Of a DNA stretch of 64,000 bases, positions 1 through 11,773 are shown piece by piece. The stretch's first letter is position 1. Every line of letters starts with the position of its first letter. Both the position numbers and the translations under genes were made by a program. Below the pieces are notes generated by a model, which saw only the letters and a list, made by a program, of their open reading frames with translations, had not been told where the DNA came from and did no database searches. The stretch is from Cellulophaga sp. BC115SP (lineage in GTDB: Bacteria; Bacteroidota; Bacteroidia; Cytophagales; Spirosomataceae), in the NCBI RefSeq assembly GCF_009905545.1, contig NZ_JAAALB010000027.1, forward strand, positions 1-64,000, read 5' to 3'.

Positions 1-3000
1 ACGATTAAAGGTTTTCTTGATGGAAGCCTTGCAACCAGCTTTCGCATGTTTCAATTCCTGCATGGTACGATTAAAGGGCGCTTATTGCCGTCCTGAAACT
101 CCACGATTAGTGCACAGTTTCAATTCCTGCATGGTACGATTAAAGGTACTGGTGCAAGTTCATTTACAGATATTTCAAAGTGTTTCAATTCCTGCATGGT
201 ACGATTAAAGGGCACCAGAAGCTTTGGGCAATTTGGCTGCATTGCCTGTTTCAATTCCTGCATGGTACGATTAAAGGGTTAAAAGGGTCATAGACATAAG
301 CCAGCCCATTATGTTTCAATTCCTGCATGGTACGATTAAAGGATCGACTTTCTTTTGTAAGCCATTGTCTTTTAATACTGTTTCAATTCCTGCATGGTAC
401 GATTAAAGGTAATCGAACACTCACTATTAACTTCGTTTTTCTCGTTTCAATTCCTGCATGGTACGATTAAAGGAAAAGAGTAGGCGTAAATTTTTAAACA
501 TTTAGTATTAGTTTCAATTCCTGCATGGTACGATTAAAGGATTGGGTACTTATGGCATTGCTAACCGTAACGACCCGTTTCAATTCCTGCATGGTACGAT
601 TAAAGGTCGGTACGTCAGCGACAGACAAGAAAACGGCAGACTTGTTTCAATTCCTGCATGGTACGATTAAAGGCTTTACTTTTTGAACTAACTAAACATT
701 TTATGCCAGTTTCAATTCCTGCATGGTACGATTAAAGGATCTTGACAAGCCTTTCCCATTTGTCAAAAATAAATGTTTCAATTCCTGCATGGTACGATTA
801 AAGGAGACCGAAACACAAGCCAAACGAGCACTAACGGCCATGTTTCAATTCCTGCATGGTACGATTAAAGGAAGCAGTCGTTTAATAACTTGCTACGCAC
901 TAGGTAGTTTCAATTCCTGCATGGTACGATTAAAGGCGGCTCTGTAGGTAAGTCACACACTACATAAGAGTGTTTCAATTCCTGCATGGTACGATTAAAG
1001 GACAGCAATGGCCAGAATGTTCGCTAGTGGCTTACATGAGTTTCAATTCCTGCATGGTACGATTAAAGGTCGCAGGATTTGCTTTGGTATCGTGTCCAGT
1101 CTGACAGTTTCAATTCCTGCATGGTACGATTAAAGGCATTTTAAACCGTATTGAAAAACATTTTAAAAGCCGAGTTTCAATTCCTGCATGGTACGATTAA
1201 AGGTAAAGTGTTCTTTCCAAGAATGCCGTCTATTTTTTGTTTCAATTCCTGCATGGTACGATTAAAGGCTTTTCATCTAGTTCTTTATTAGGTTGGATAT
1301 TCAAGTTTCAATTCCTGCATGGTACGATTAAAGGTGTTCCTAGCTTCAAAATCAGCAATATTATTAACGTTTCAATTCCTGCATGGTACGATTAAAGGGA
1401 AGTGCAGATAACATCGAAGCTGGGGGGAATATATAGTTTCAATTCCTGCATGGTACGATTAAAGGTTACTTGCTTTTGTCTTAATCGCTATTGGTATTCC
1501 GTTTCAATTCCTGCATGGTACGATTAAAGGTATTTAGTTTAAGGGTAAATTTTCCAAGTAATCTTGTTTCAATTCCTGCATGGTACGATTAAAGGTAATC
1601 ATGAAAAGACCTGCCTTTTGCATGGTGCCGTGTTTCAATTCCTGCATGGTACGATTAAAGGGCTTGTTTATGGCATTCAAGTCTGAGCCAATACCGTTTC
1701 AATTCCTGCATGGTACGATTAAAGGCTACGTGAAAGAACTAATTGAGGCGTTCCGTGACAGTTTCAATTCCTGCATGGTACGATTAAAGGGCAAAATTCG
1801 TATCTGCAAGTCCAGTTCAATTGATTGGGTTTCAATTCCTGCATGGTACGATTAAAGGCGAGCGATAAAAATGTATAGAGTACGTCCAAAATAGTTTCAA
1901 TTCCTGCATGGTACGATTAAAGGTGCACATGCAAATCAACTTCTTGTGCATTTTGAGGCGTTTCAATTCCTGCATGGTACGATTAAAGGATGCTAGGTAA
2001 AAATGACAAGCTTTCAATTGAAGATTAGTTTCAATTCCTGCATGGTACGATTAAAGGAAGAAATTAAGCCTCTACAGCTAAAAAGTCTGCCTGTTTCAAT
2101 TCCTGCATGGTACGATTAAAGGCTTATACACGTGCAACGATGATAGTAGGGTAATTGAGTTTCAATTCCTGCATGGTACGATTAAAGGTGTTTACAGGGA
2201 TTTATTTAAAGAGTTTCCAGACTGTTTCAATTCCTGCATGGTACGATTAAAGGCCATTCTGGTCGAATAGGATAACACCTTTTACCTTGTTTCAATTCCT
2301 GCATGGTACGATTAAAGGGGTGCTGGGAGCTCTAAAATTGTCATTTCAACACCGTTTCAATTCCTGCATGGTACGATTAAAGGTATTCAATCAAAAACGG
2401 TTTGTTTCAAAATTAATAGCGTTTCAATTCCTGCATGGTACGATTAAAGGAACATAAAATTGGAGACGATAGAAGAAAATAGATTAGTTTCAATTCCTGC
2501 ATGGTACGATTAAAGGAAATACCCTTGTTTTTTGACAGAAGAAAGACCAAGATGTTTCAATTCCTGCATGGTACGATTAAAGGTCCATCAATACAGTGCT
2601 TTTACCTCTCTGTGAGTTAGTTTCAATTCCTGCATGGTACGATTAAAGGAGGAATATACCAAGTGTAAACGTGTGAACTTGTTTCGGTTTCAATTCCTGC
2701 ATGGTACGATTAAAGGGGTAGCAAAGGTGGAGTAACTGTTCGGACTGCGAAAAAGTTTCAATTCCTGCATGGTACGATTAAAGGACAGTTATAACAAGCA
2801 GTTTATCGAAGGCACAACGATGTTTCAATTCCTGCATGGTACGATTAAAGGTCGACCAAGCGGGCGTTTCTGTCAAAATCATTAGAGCGTTTCAATTCCT
2901 GCATGGTACGATTAAAGGTTGTAAGTATAGTAAAAGAAGGACGTCCCAACATCGCGTTTCAATTCCTGCATGGTACGATTAAAGGTTTAGTTTTGCGGGC

Positions 3001-6000
3001 TTCAGTAAGGAAATTACTGCGTTTCAATTCCTGCATGGTACGATTAAAGGTTGTATAATTCGCTTGTAAAAAATTCACCTTCAACCGGTTTCAATTCCTG
3101 CATGGTACGATTAAAGGAGGACGAAAAGGTAGCTGAAATTGCCAGAAAAAAAGCGTTTCAATTCCTGCATGGTACGATTAAAGGATTAAGTGTATCGAAA
3201 TCTATAATCAGGCTCTTTCGTTTCAATTCCTGCATGGTACGATTAAAGGATACCTTTTTTTCAGGATTGGCTTTTATAGGATTATGTTTCAATTCCTGCA
3301 TGGTACGATTAAAGGCCGAACCTGTTGTATAACTAGCAAGTTTAATATTCTGTTTCAATTCCTGCATGGTACGATTAAAGGAATGAGTGCCATCTACAAT
3401 CACGACGAAATATTTATGTTTCAATTCCTGCATGGTACGATTAAAGGGAAATACTAAGAAATATCATTGAACATAGTCAAAGGTTTCAATTCCTGCATGG
3501 TACGATTAAAGGGAATTAGAAATCGGTGGTGTCTACACTGGAGAGATGTTTCAATTCCTGCATGGTACGATTAAAGGAAAATACTATTACCAAGATCATC
3601 CGTTGCACCAATGTTTCAATTCCTGCATGGTACGATTAAAGGATATGATTACATCATTGACTACACAGATACAATGTGTTGTTTCAATTCCTGCATGGTA
3701 CGATTAAAGGAAGATTTAATGGTTGATTTGAACCAGGAGCAAATGTAGTTTCAATTCCTGCATGGTACGATTAAAGGAGCGGAAACGTGCTAATAGTCCC
3801 AGTAATAGGCACGAGTTTCAATTCCTGCATGGTACGATTAAAGGTACAGTGATTTTGCCATAATAGAGGACATCGTACTGTTTCAATTCCTGCATGGTAC
3901 GATTAAAGGTTGCCAGGGTGGGTTACATAGAATACCTTGAGTAGTTGTTTCAATTCCTGCATGGTACGATTAAAGGACGTTTTACGGTTTTGGCTTGTTC
4001 CTTAGTGAAAGTGTTTCAATTCCTGCATGGTACGATTAAAGGTTGTACAAGGAAAAGCAGCTCTTTCCTGGACAAATCATGTTTCAATTCCTGCATGGTA
4101 CGATTAAAGGCGGCGCTCAAGACTTTCACCAGCTTTCAGCTCAAGCTGTTTCAATTCCTGCATGGTACGATTAAAGGGTGGCAAAAAAATTTTCAAGCAG
4201 GCATTTATTTACAAGAGTTTCAATTCCTGCATGGTACGATTAAAGGCGACAGACGAGGCGATGGAGGCTATTGAAAACCAGTTTCAATTCCTGCATGGTA
4301 CGATTAAAGGCATTGTATTTAAAAGCTGATAATGCACATACGGTAAGGTTTCAATTCCTGCATGGTACGATTAAAGGCAAAGGAGTAAAAAGCAAGTCGA
4401 TAGGCATTGTCACGTTTCAATTCCTGCATGGTACGATTAAAGGAACAGGACAAAATCCGATAAGTTACAGTGATTTGTTGTTTCAATTCCTGCATGGTAC
4501 GATTAAAGGTGTACTTCTTGTTTAGGGTAGTCAATCCAGTAACCAAGTTTCAATTCCTGCATGGTACGATTAAAGGTTTTTGCAAACTTTCTTCTAATTG
4601 GGTGATTGAATCAGTTTCAATTCCTGCATGGTACGATTAAAGGAGAATAGAACTAGTAAAGCAATTTGTTTTTTCATTTGTTTCAATTCCTGCATGGTAC
4701 GATTAAAGGCTAGTACTGGTGGAACAGGCTATTTGGCTTTAGACGGTTTCAATTCCTGCATGGTACGATTAAAGGATGTAGATACAAATATTATTACTTG
4801 TATGTCATTGAAGTTTCAATTCCTGCATGGTACGATTAAAGGAGGTTTCTAAGTGCTTCTTCGAAATACCCTGCTTAGGTTTCAATTCCTGCATGGTACG
4901 ATTAAAGGTGGCTCTCGAAAAGACATTTGCAGTTTGACAATTCCTGTTTCAATTCCTGCATGGTACGATTAAAGGGATCTAGTCCGCCATCCATCGTCGC
5001 TTTGGAAAATTCTGTTTCAATTCCTGCATGGTACGATTAAAGGAAAAAAGGCAATCAGTTCCATGTTCTGCACTCTTACAGTTTCAATTCCTGCATGGTA
5101 CGATTAAAGGGATTGAATGTAGCTTTGTTCCATTTCTGAAACTTTGTTTCAATTCCTGCATGGTACGATTAAAGGCGTAGGTATTTCTGTAAGGTTAGAT
5201 TATAGCTTTTTGGAGTTTCAATTCCTGCATGGTACGATTAAAGGCGAGTCCAGATGCCGAATAGGGTACCCGATTTCTCGTGTTTCAATTCCTGCATGGT
5301 ACGATTAAAGGGAGTCTCTTTTCAAATTAGAGGTATCAATTGTACCAGGTTTCAATTCCTGCATGGTACGATTAAAGGTTCTCATGTTCTTCAGTGTACC
5401 ATCTATTTTTATCGTTTCAATTCCTGCATGGTACGATTAAAGGCTTGCAGGGCTACCAGAGTTCCAGTAGTAAGTATTTGCGTTTCAATTCCTGCATGGT
5501 ACGATTAAAGGGGAATATGCTCTTTTCGTGGAGGCTAAAGGATATAATGGTTTCAATTCCTGCATGGTACGATTAAAGGGGTACTTTATTTTGAAGAAAC
5601 CTTTAATCGAATCTGCTGGTTTCAATTCCTGCATGGTACGATTAAAGGCACAAACAAAAACGTATTATGTTGTTTGTGATTTGTTTCAATTCCTGCATGG
5701 TACGATTAAAGGAAGCATTGACACCACCAACGAAGCGCAATATAACAAAAGTTTCAATTCCTGCATGGTACGATTAAAGGTAATAAATCCGTCTTCAGTT
5801 TGGTTTTTAGCCAACTTGTTTCAATTCCTGCATGGTACGATTAAAGGTCCGATTTCATAACCGTTTTAATCTTAATCGAAAAGTTTCAATTCCTGCATGG
5901 TACGATTAAAGGCAGCTTCATCATTTTCACAATATTTCATTATTTCGGCTAGTTTCAATTCCTGCATGGTACGATTAAAGGCATTTTGCTGTGTGCCGTT

Positions 6001-9000
6001 TTCAAACATTGTCGATGTTTCAATTCCTGCATGGTACGATTAAAGGAACTGGAGAGTGATTTCATATCGATAGCCTACAATATTGTTTCAATTCCTGCAT
6101 GGTACGATTAAAGGGCATCATTGCTCTCCAGTTGTCAATTGCTATCGTTGTAGTTTCAATTCCTGCATGGTACGATTAAAGGTGTATATAATCCAATCGT
6201 AGATTTAAAAAGAGAGTGTTTCAATTCCTGCATGGTACGATTAAAGGGAAGAAGGCTATTTATTGGATTGGTGGACGTTTTGGAGGTTTCAATTCCTGCA
6301 TGGTACGATTAAAGGTAGTAAGCTCGCTACTACTGCGCTCTTGTATTCGTTCGGTTTCAATTCCTGCATGGTACGATTAAAGGTTTTGCAAATTATTCAT
6401 AGCTATAGTTTAATATTAAGTTTCAATTCCTGCATGGTACGATTAAAGGTTGAAAAATATTTCACAAATATAGCACCAATATTGAATAGTTTCAATTCCT
6501 GCATGGTACGATTAAAGGAGACAGCAAGGAAAATCAACTTCGGGGCGTTGCTGTACGTTTCAATTCCTGCATGGTACGATTAAAGGGGCGTAGTGTTGTC
6601 CTGAGCCAGTGGCCAGCTCGGAAGTTTCAATTCCTGCATGGTACGATTAAAGGTGTTTTCTACTTCAGAAAGCCGTAAAATTGAATTGTTTCAATTCCTG
6701 CATGGTACGATTAAAGGAGAGTAGGTCTGACAAAAATCAATATCTCGCTCGAGTTTCAATTCCTGCATGGTACGATTAAAGGACACCATCGGGGTGCTCC
6801 AAAAAACTTTGTATGGCGTTTCAATTCCTGCATGGTACGATTAAAGGTCAGTCATTTTCAGGACAATAACTTTATTCTTATTCAGTTTCAATTCCTGCAT
6901 GGTACGATTAAAGGAAATCTTTTCTAGTTATTACTCCAAATGCTATGCATGTTTCAATTCCTGCATGGTACGATTAAAGGGGGACAATTTTATTGGGAGC
7001 ACTCTTTTTGAAAATTGCAAGTTTCAATTCCTGCATGGTACGATTAAAGGGCATTTTGTTTGCCTCGGTAACTCGGCTAATATATTGCGTTTCAATTCCT
7101 GCATGGTACGATTAAAGGTAACTAAGTACAATGGCAAGATACAAGAGGCTCAATCGTTTCAATTCCTGCATGGTACGATTAAAGGTTGCTCCTGCTGCTA
7201 ATACTGCTGCAACGCCAATTATCGGTTTCAATTCCTGCATGGTACGATTAAAGGCTCCCTGCACAAAATTCAATTTTCCAATAGACTTGTTTCAATTCCT
7301 GCATGGTACGATTAAAGGAGATGCTCACCAATTGACAAAAGACAAATTGAAAGCTGGTTTCAATTCCTGCATGGTACGATTAAAGGGTGAAAAATGTGGA
7401 CGCTTAGCATATTCTACTTCCTAGTTTCAATTCCTGCATGGTACGATTAAAGGCAAACGTTAAAGCCAAATTCCGTTGTAATTCAATCATGTTTCAATTC
7501 CTGCATGGTACGATTAAAGGACGAGGCTGGAGACTTAGAGTACACAGCGTTTTTGGAACGTTTCAATTCCTGCATGGTACGATTAAAGGTAGAGCATTTG
7601 GCGATTTTTGGAGGAACGTCAGATTTTAGTTTCAATTCCTGCATGGTACGATTAAAGGTTTGCTGGGCAGTAAGCAAAGCCTGTTCAATTTTGGCTGTTT
7701 CAATTCCTGCATGGTACGATTAAAGGAGTTTCAATCACTGGTTAGCGACTGGGATTTGGATGTTTCAATTCCTGCATGGTACGATTAAAGGAAGCTCTTA
7801 ACGGTTCTTCTGATAGGCCCCAACTTGGTTTCAATTCCTGCATGGTACGATTAAAGGTTGAACTGCAGAATTGGAAGGCAACAGGCTGGCGTTCCTGTTT
7901 CAATTCCTGCATGGTACGATTAAAGGTTTTGCGACTTCAGCTTTTGCCTCAATAGGTTTTAATGTTTCAATTCCTGCATGGTACGATTAAAGGAAGGTGA
8001 GTGTATCTTTTGCGAAAACCATTTCGCCGTTTCAATTCCTGCATGGTACGATTAAAGGGTAGCTGTTGTCGCAGATGCAGCTGCTTGAGTTGCGTTTCAA
8101 TTCCTGCATGGTACGATTAAAGGGGCTGTTGTTTACAGCCTTCTTATTAGTTGTTTCCAGTTTCAATTCCTGCATGGTACGATTAAAGGCCGTAGTCAGA
8201 ACGAACAGCTCAAAGAGCTTGCTAGTTTCAATTCCTGCATGGTACGATTAAAGGTTCATATTTCTTGGTCAGGTCTTCGGGTTGCTTCAAGTTTCAATTC
8301 CTGCATGGTACGATTAAAGGTCTCCATAAGTATCATCATTCTGAGTATGGTCAAGAAGTTTCAATTCCTGCATGGTACGATTAAAGGCTACTAGAGTTCC
8401 GTTTCCGCCTCTTTTGTCATAGACCTGTTTCAATTCCTGCATGGTACGATTAAAGGTTCGTTGTGGGAGTCTTTCTGGGACTGGTTCAGCTTGGTTTCAA
8501 TTCCTGCATGGTACGATTAAAGGCAAAGATGTGCTTCCATTGCCTCAAAGATTCTTTTGTTTCAATTCCTGCATGGTACGATTAAAGGTCGGTACAAAAA
8601 TCGAAATACAGTCCAATAATCCGTTTCAATTCCTGCATGGTACGATTAAAGGGTTCCAAGATGTTCAAAACGCTATGGAGGCTATGACATCGTTTCAATT
8701 CCTGCATGGTACGATTAAAGGCGCCCCAAAAGTACGGTGCTTGTGTCACCGTTAGGGGAGTTTCAATTCCTGCATGGTACGATTAAAGGATGTCAAGGGA
8801 CAACGAATAATTGTCCCTTCTGCGTTTCAATTCCTGCATGGTACGATTAAAGGTTTGCTCGGCCATCTTTTTCAATACACCTTCGTCAGGTTTCAATTCC
8901 TGCATGGTACGATTAAAGGGCAAAATCGTCATCTACCGAAATTCCAAATTCTTTTGTTTCAATTCCTGCATGGTACGATTAAAGGTTGAAGAGTCATTCA

Positions 9001-9641
9001 TAGAATCTGAGAAAAACACCGTTTCAATTCCTGCATGGTACGATTAAAGGAACAATACGAATTTTATCGGTAGAAATCACATTTGTTTCAATTCCTGCAT
9101 GGTACGATTAAAGGAATTGTGAAAGTTGTGGGTCAAGAAGAAGATCAGCTGTTTCAATTCCTGCATGGTACGATTAAAGGATCCCTTGATTGCTCTATTG
9201 CCATCCTGAATATCTGTTTCAATTCCTGCATGGTACGATTAAAGGGTGGTTAGGTTAGCTATCTGCCAAGGCAGATAGGTTGTTTCAATTCCTGCATGGT
9301 ACGATTAAAGGATTCGGGTCTTTTGCTTCCCAATCTGAGTATGTCCAGTTTCAATTCCTGCATGGTACGATTAAAGGTATCAACCATCAAAATATCTTTT
9401 ATGTGAACTTTTGTTTCAATTCCTGCATGGTACGATTAAAGGGAAAAATTTTGCAAGTATTATTTTCCTGTATTTTTGTTTCAATTCCTGCATGGTACGA
9501 TTAAAGGAAACAGAGCTGAGCATTATGGTGATATTCTAAGCTTGTTTCAATTCCTGCATGGTACGATTAAAGGCGTATTATCACAAAATATACTTTCGGG
9601 TGTTTCGCTTAGTTTCAATTCCTGCATGGTACGATTAAAGG
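1..9641 (-). CRISPR. Type I-B CRISPR array, 145 full repeats plus one partial
   Basis: I counted 145 complete copies of a 30-base repeat (plus strand starts GTTTCAATTCC, ends CGATTAAAGG), the first at 48-77 and the last at 9612-9641. Positions 1-11 are the tail of one more copy cut by the window edge, so 145 spacers are present. Spacers are 34 to 40 bases. I saw no base change in any repeat. The minus-strand form of the repeat ends in ATTGAAAC, the usual 8-base 5' handle of type I-B crRNAs, so the array is probably transcribed right to left with its leader at the cas2 side; the newest spacers would then be near 9600 and the oldest outside the window. Strand is inferred from the handle and the leader position. 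All long open frames across this region are translations of the repeat and are not genes. Confidence 0.98.
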
Positions 9642-9856
9642 CCGTTGGAAAAGTGGCCTTGATTTGATAAAATAACACTTTTTCCCTCGAAAAAACTAGA
9701 AAAAAATCGTCGATGTGTAATGATAAGATTTACCCCGTACATCGACGACTATTGATTATCAGAAACTTAACTCAAAAACCTATCTCTTTGATTGATAAAA
9801 TTTCAGTATTTCAATGAACTTTATAAGACTCGACGACTTGCGTATATCATTATACG
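9642..9856 (-). promoter_or_regulatory. CRISPR leader region
   Basis: This AT-rich, gene-free stretch lies between the cas2 stop and the last repeat. It is where the leader and array promoter should lie if the array is read on the minus strand. It contains a hairpin with a U-tract at 9700-9748, and a near direct repeat of GATTTGATAAAAT near 9661 and 9789. No exact TAnnTTTG box is seen between the hairpin and the first repeat; the best approximation on the minus strand is TATTTTAT. Confidence 0.65.
9700..9748 (-). terminator. Probable terminator of the cas operon, inside the leader
   Basis: TCGTCGATGT (9707-9716) and ACATCGACGA (9739-9748) form a perfect 10-bp stem with a 22-base loop. On the minus strand the stem is followed by a run of seven T, then CTAG, then six T, as expected of a factor-independent terminator for the cas operon. 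It may instead be a leader structure used in spacer integration. Confidence 0.55.
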
Positions 9857-10120
9857 TCATAAAAAATTATCCGTACTCATACGCTCTACTCCTATTATTT
9901 GCTTGTCAAGCCAACGCTCATTCCTGCTCTTAAAGATAATCAAACTATCTTCGTTTTCATTCATGATTTTTCGTGCACCTATCTCTAACTCCTTCAACTT
10001 TACCTCCGTAATTTCTCCCTCGAATACCGAATTTTGAATCCAGTTTAAATACTTTCGGCAATGTTTCATCATTTTGCTTACTCGCTTTTCTCCCATATCA
10101 TACACCAAAATCACATACAT
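9857..10120 (-). CDS. cas2: CRISPR-associated endonuclease Cas2
   Basis: Cas2 is the small ferredoxin-fold subunit that bridges two Cas1 dimers in the spacer integration complex. The N-terminus MYVILVYDMGEKRVSKM is the typical Cas2 first strand, with the conserved Asp after VY, and the protein ends in VERMSTDNFL. I chose the ATG at 10120 (87 aa) because the family normally starts there. An in-frame ATG at 10168 would add 16 unconserved residues and put the start only 20 bases after cas1. It is the last cas gene before the leader and array, following cas1 on the same strand. Confidence 0.93.
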   Translation of the reverse strand: MYVILVYDMGEKRVSKMMKHCRKYLNWIQNSVFEGEITEVKLKELEIGARKIMNENEDSLIIFKSRNERWLDKQIIGVERMSTDNFL

Positions 10121-10188
10121 ATCAATCAAAGTTTTAATTCCATCAGCTTTATTCACTAAATCACTCATTCATAGCTCACTAATTGGCT

Positions 10189-11193
10189 TTACCACATCAT
10201 TTTAAACGGTTTATAAGTCTCTATTCCCAAAATATGTTTGCTGAGTTTATAACATTCCAATTTTACTAGGTGCTTGTAACTAACGTTACGTCCTAATGTT
10301 CGATGTTTGAAGGTCTCTTTTAATCGTTCGTCAAATGCTTGTACAAATACCTTCTTGGCGTTGTCCTTTAAGACACATCTGTTGGTATCTTGTCGAAAAT
10401 CATTCGCCTGAATTTGCTTTTTATTCAATACACTAAAAATTGTCCTATCTACCAACAATGGCTTAAATATCTCAGAAATATCCAAGGCCAATGAATATCG
10501 TCGCACACCTGGCTCATGCAAAAAACTAATCGTAGGGTTCAATTGAGTATGATAAATTTGATCCAAACACATCGTATAACACATCATATTTCCAAATGAA
10601 ATCAAGGCATTCACTTCGTTTTTGGGAGGTTTTTTACTGCGATTTCCCATCTCAAAATCATTGATTATCGTATCAAAAGCATCATAATACGCCTGACGAA
10701 TATTGCCTTCTATCCCCATTAATTCATCAACCTTTTTGGCACTTTCAATCAAAGAAACGTAATTTTCTATACGTTCCAACGAACTGGTAACATCTTTACC
10801 TCTACTCTGGTAATATTTCAAGTTACGACTCATATTAAACGCCGCTCCATTAATCAAGGTCTGGGCAATAACCATTCGTTTTTTATCCGAAATATAGTGC
10901 TTGGTTTGCTCTACTTGCATTTTGCCTGCCAACAGGTAATCTTTAGACATAAACGAGCCAGTGTAGTGCTCATAATAGTCAAAAAAATGTACCGATATAT
11001 GGTTTTTACCCATAAAATTAAACAAAGCGCTATTGGCATCCAAACTTCCAAAACAGTATAAATTATCTACCGATTCAACAGGTATTGGGCGAACTTGACC
11101 TTCATTCCCATGCTCATCTACAGGTGTAAAGTAGAGCGTATTATCCTTACGACTCATACGCCCAGGGTTAAATAGGTAATAGGATTTTTTCAT
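10189..11193 (-). CDS. cas1: Type I-B CRISPR-associated endonuclease Cas1
   Basis: Cas1 is the integrase that inserts new spacers at the leader-proximal repeat. The 334-aa length and the N-terminus (KKSYYLFNPGRMSRKDNTL) fit the type I-B Cas1 branch. The three metal ligands are visible: E162 in GIEGNIRQAYY, H226 in FLHEPG and D238 in ALDISEIFKP, so the enzyme looks intact. It lies between cas4 (37-base gap) and cas2 in the operon. With Cas4 and Cas2 it should form a complete adaptation module, which agrees with the very long array. Confidence 0.97.
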   Translation of the reverse strand: MKKSYYLFNPGRMSRKDNTLYFTPVDEHGNEGQVRPIPVESVDNLYCFGSLDANSALFNFMGKNHISVHFFDYYEHYTGSFMSKDYLLAGKMQVEQTKHYISDKKRMVIAQTLINGAAFNMSRNLKYYQSRGKDVTSSLERIENYVSLIESAKKVDELMGIEGNIRQAYYDAFDTIINDFEMGNRSKKPPKNEVNALISFGNMMCYTMCLDQIYHTQLNPTISFLHEPGVRRYSLALDISEIFKPLLVDRTIFSVLNKKQIQANDFRQDTNRCVLKDNAKKVFVQAFDERLKETFKHRTLGRNVSYKHLVKLECYKLSKHILGIETYKPFKMMW

Positions 11194-11230
11194 GTTGTCA
11201 AAAGGTTTATATTATGGTGTTCAAACGATG

Positions 11231-11773
11231 TTACTCTTCTATTTCACCAGACCAACAAAAATCAAAATAGCTACATGAACGGCATTTGGATATAGATAGT
11301 TTGGGTGGACAGACTTCTCTGTGAATAATCTCGGAAACATCTTTTATCCAATTTTCAATCTCCGACATTTCATCATCAAGCAATTCAACTCGTTCGGTAG
11401 TTCGAAGTTTTGGATACTCGATAATGCCATAATGTGCTGGAATACCATTTTTTCTCAATAAAAAGAGATAAAATTTCACCTGAGCCACATGGGCTCTTTC
11501 CTTGGCATCCGACTTCTTGGTCTCATGAACAATGCCTTTTTGAGCATCAAAAAAGTCTATCTTTGCCGAAGCTCGAATACCATCATTCAACTCTGCCAAA
11601 ATTTCTAATTCTTGATTTTTCTCAGCACGCTGCGGGTAGCTTTCTTCTCCAATAAGTTTACCTTCATAAACCACATCAGAAGTATGCTCCATCGTAATAC
11701 CGTTGGCATGAAGCCAAAGTTCACGGTGACAGATATGGTAAATATTAATAAGTGTGGCGTTGATGGTTTTCAT
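11231..11773 (-). CDS. cas4: CRISPR-associated protein Cas4 (Dna2/RecB-like Fe-S exonuclease)
   Basis: Cas4 trims prespacers and helps select the PAM before Cas1-Cas2 integration. The 180-aa protein has the N-terminal Cys (C15 in YHICHRELWL) and the C-terminal cluster C164, C167, C173 (KCRSCSYFDFC), the four expected ligands of the 4Fe-4S cluster. The RecB-type nuclease core is seen as AKIDFFD, VHETKKSD and QVKFY. Its ATG shares one base with the cas3 stop codon (TAATG overlap), which implies translational coupling. Confidence 0.95.
   Translation of the reverse strand: MKTINATLINIYHICHRELWLHANGITMEHTSDVVYEGKLIGEESYPQRAEKNQELEILAELNDGIRASAKIDFFDAQKGIVHETKKSDAKERAHVAQVKFYLFLLRKNGIPAHYGIIEYPKLRTTERVELLDDEMSEIENWIKDVSEIIHREVCPPKLSISKCRSCSYFDFCWSGEIEE

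Noticed and set aside
2401-2410. TTTGTTTCAA inside a spacer as a possible extra repeat
   Set aside because: Only the first few repeat bases match and the spacing to the flanking repeats is normal.
1-9641. Many open frames of 60-110 codons on both strands with repeated peptides FNSCMVRLK, FQFLHGTIKG or FNRTMQELK
   Set aside because: These are translations of the CRISPR repeat; the intervening residues come from unrelated spacers.
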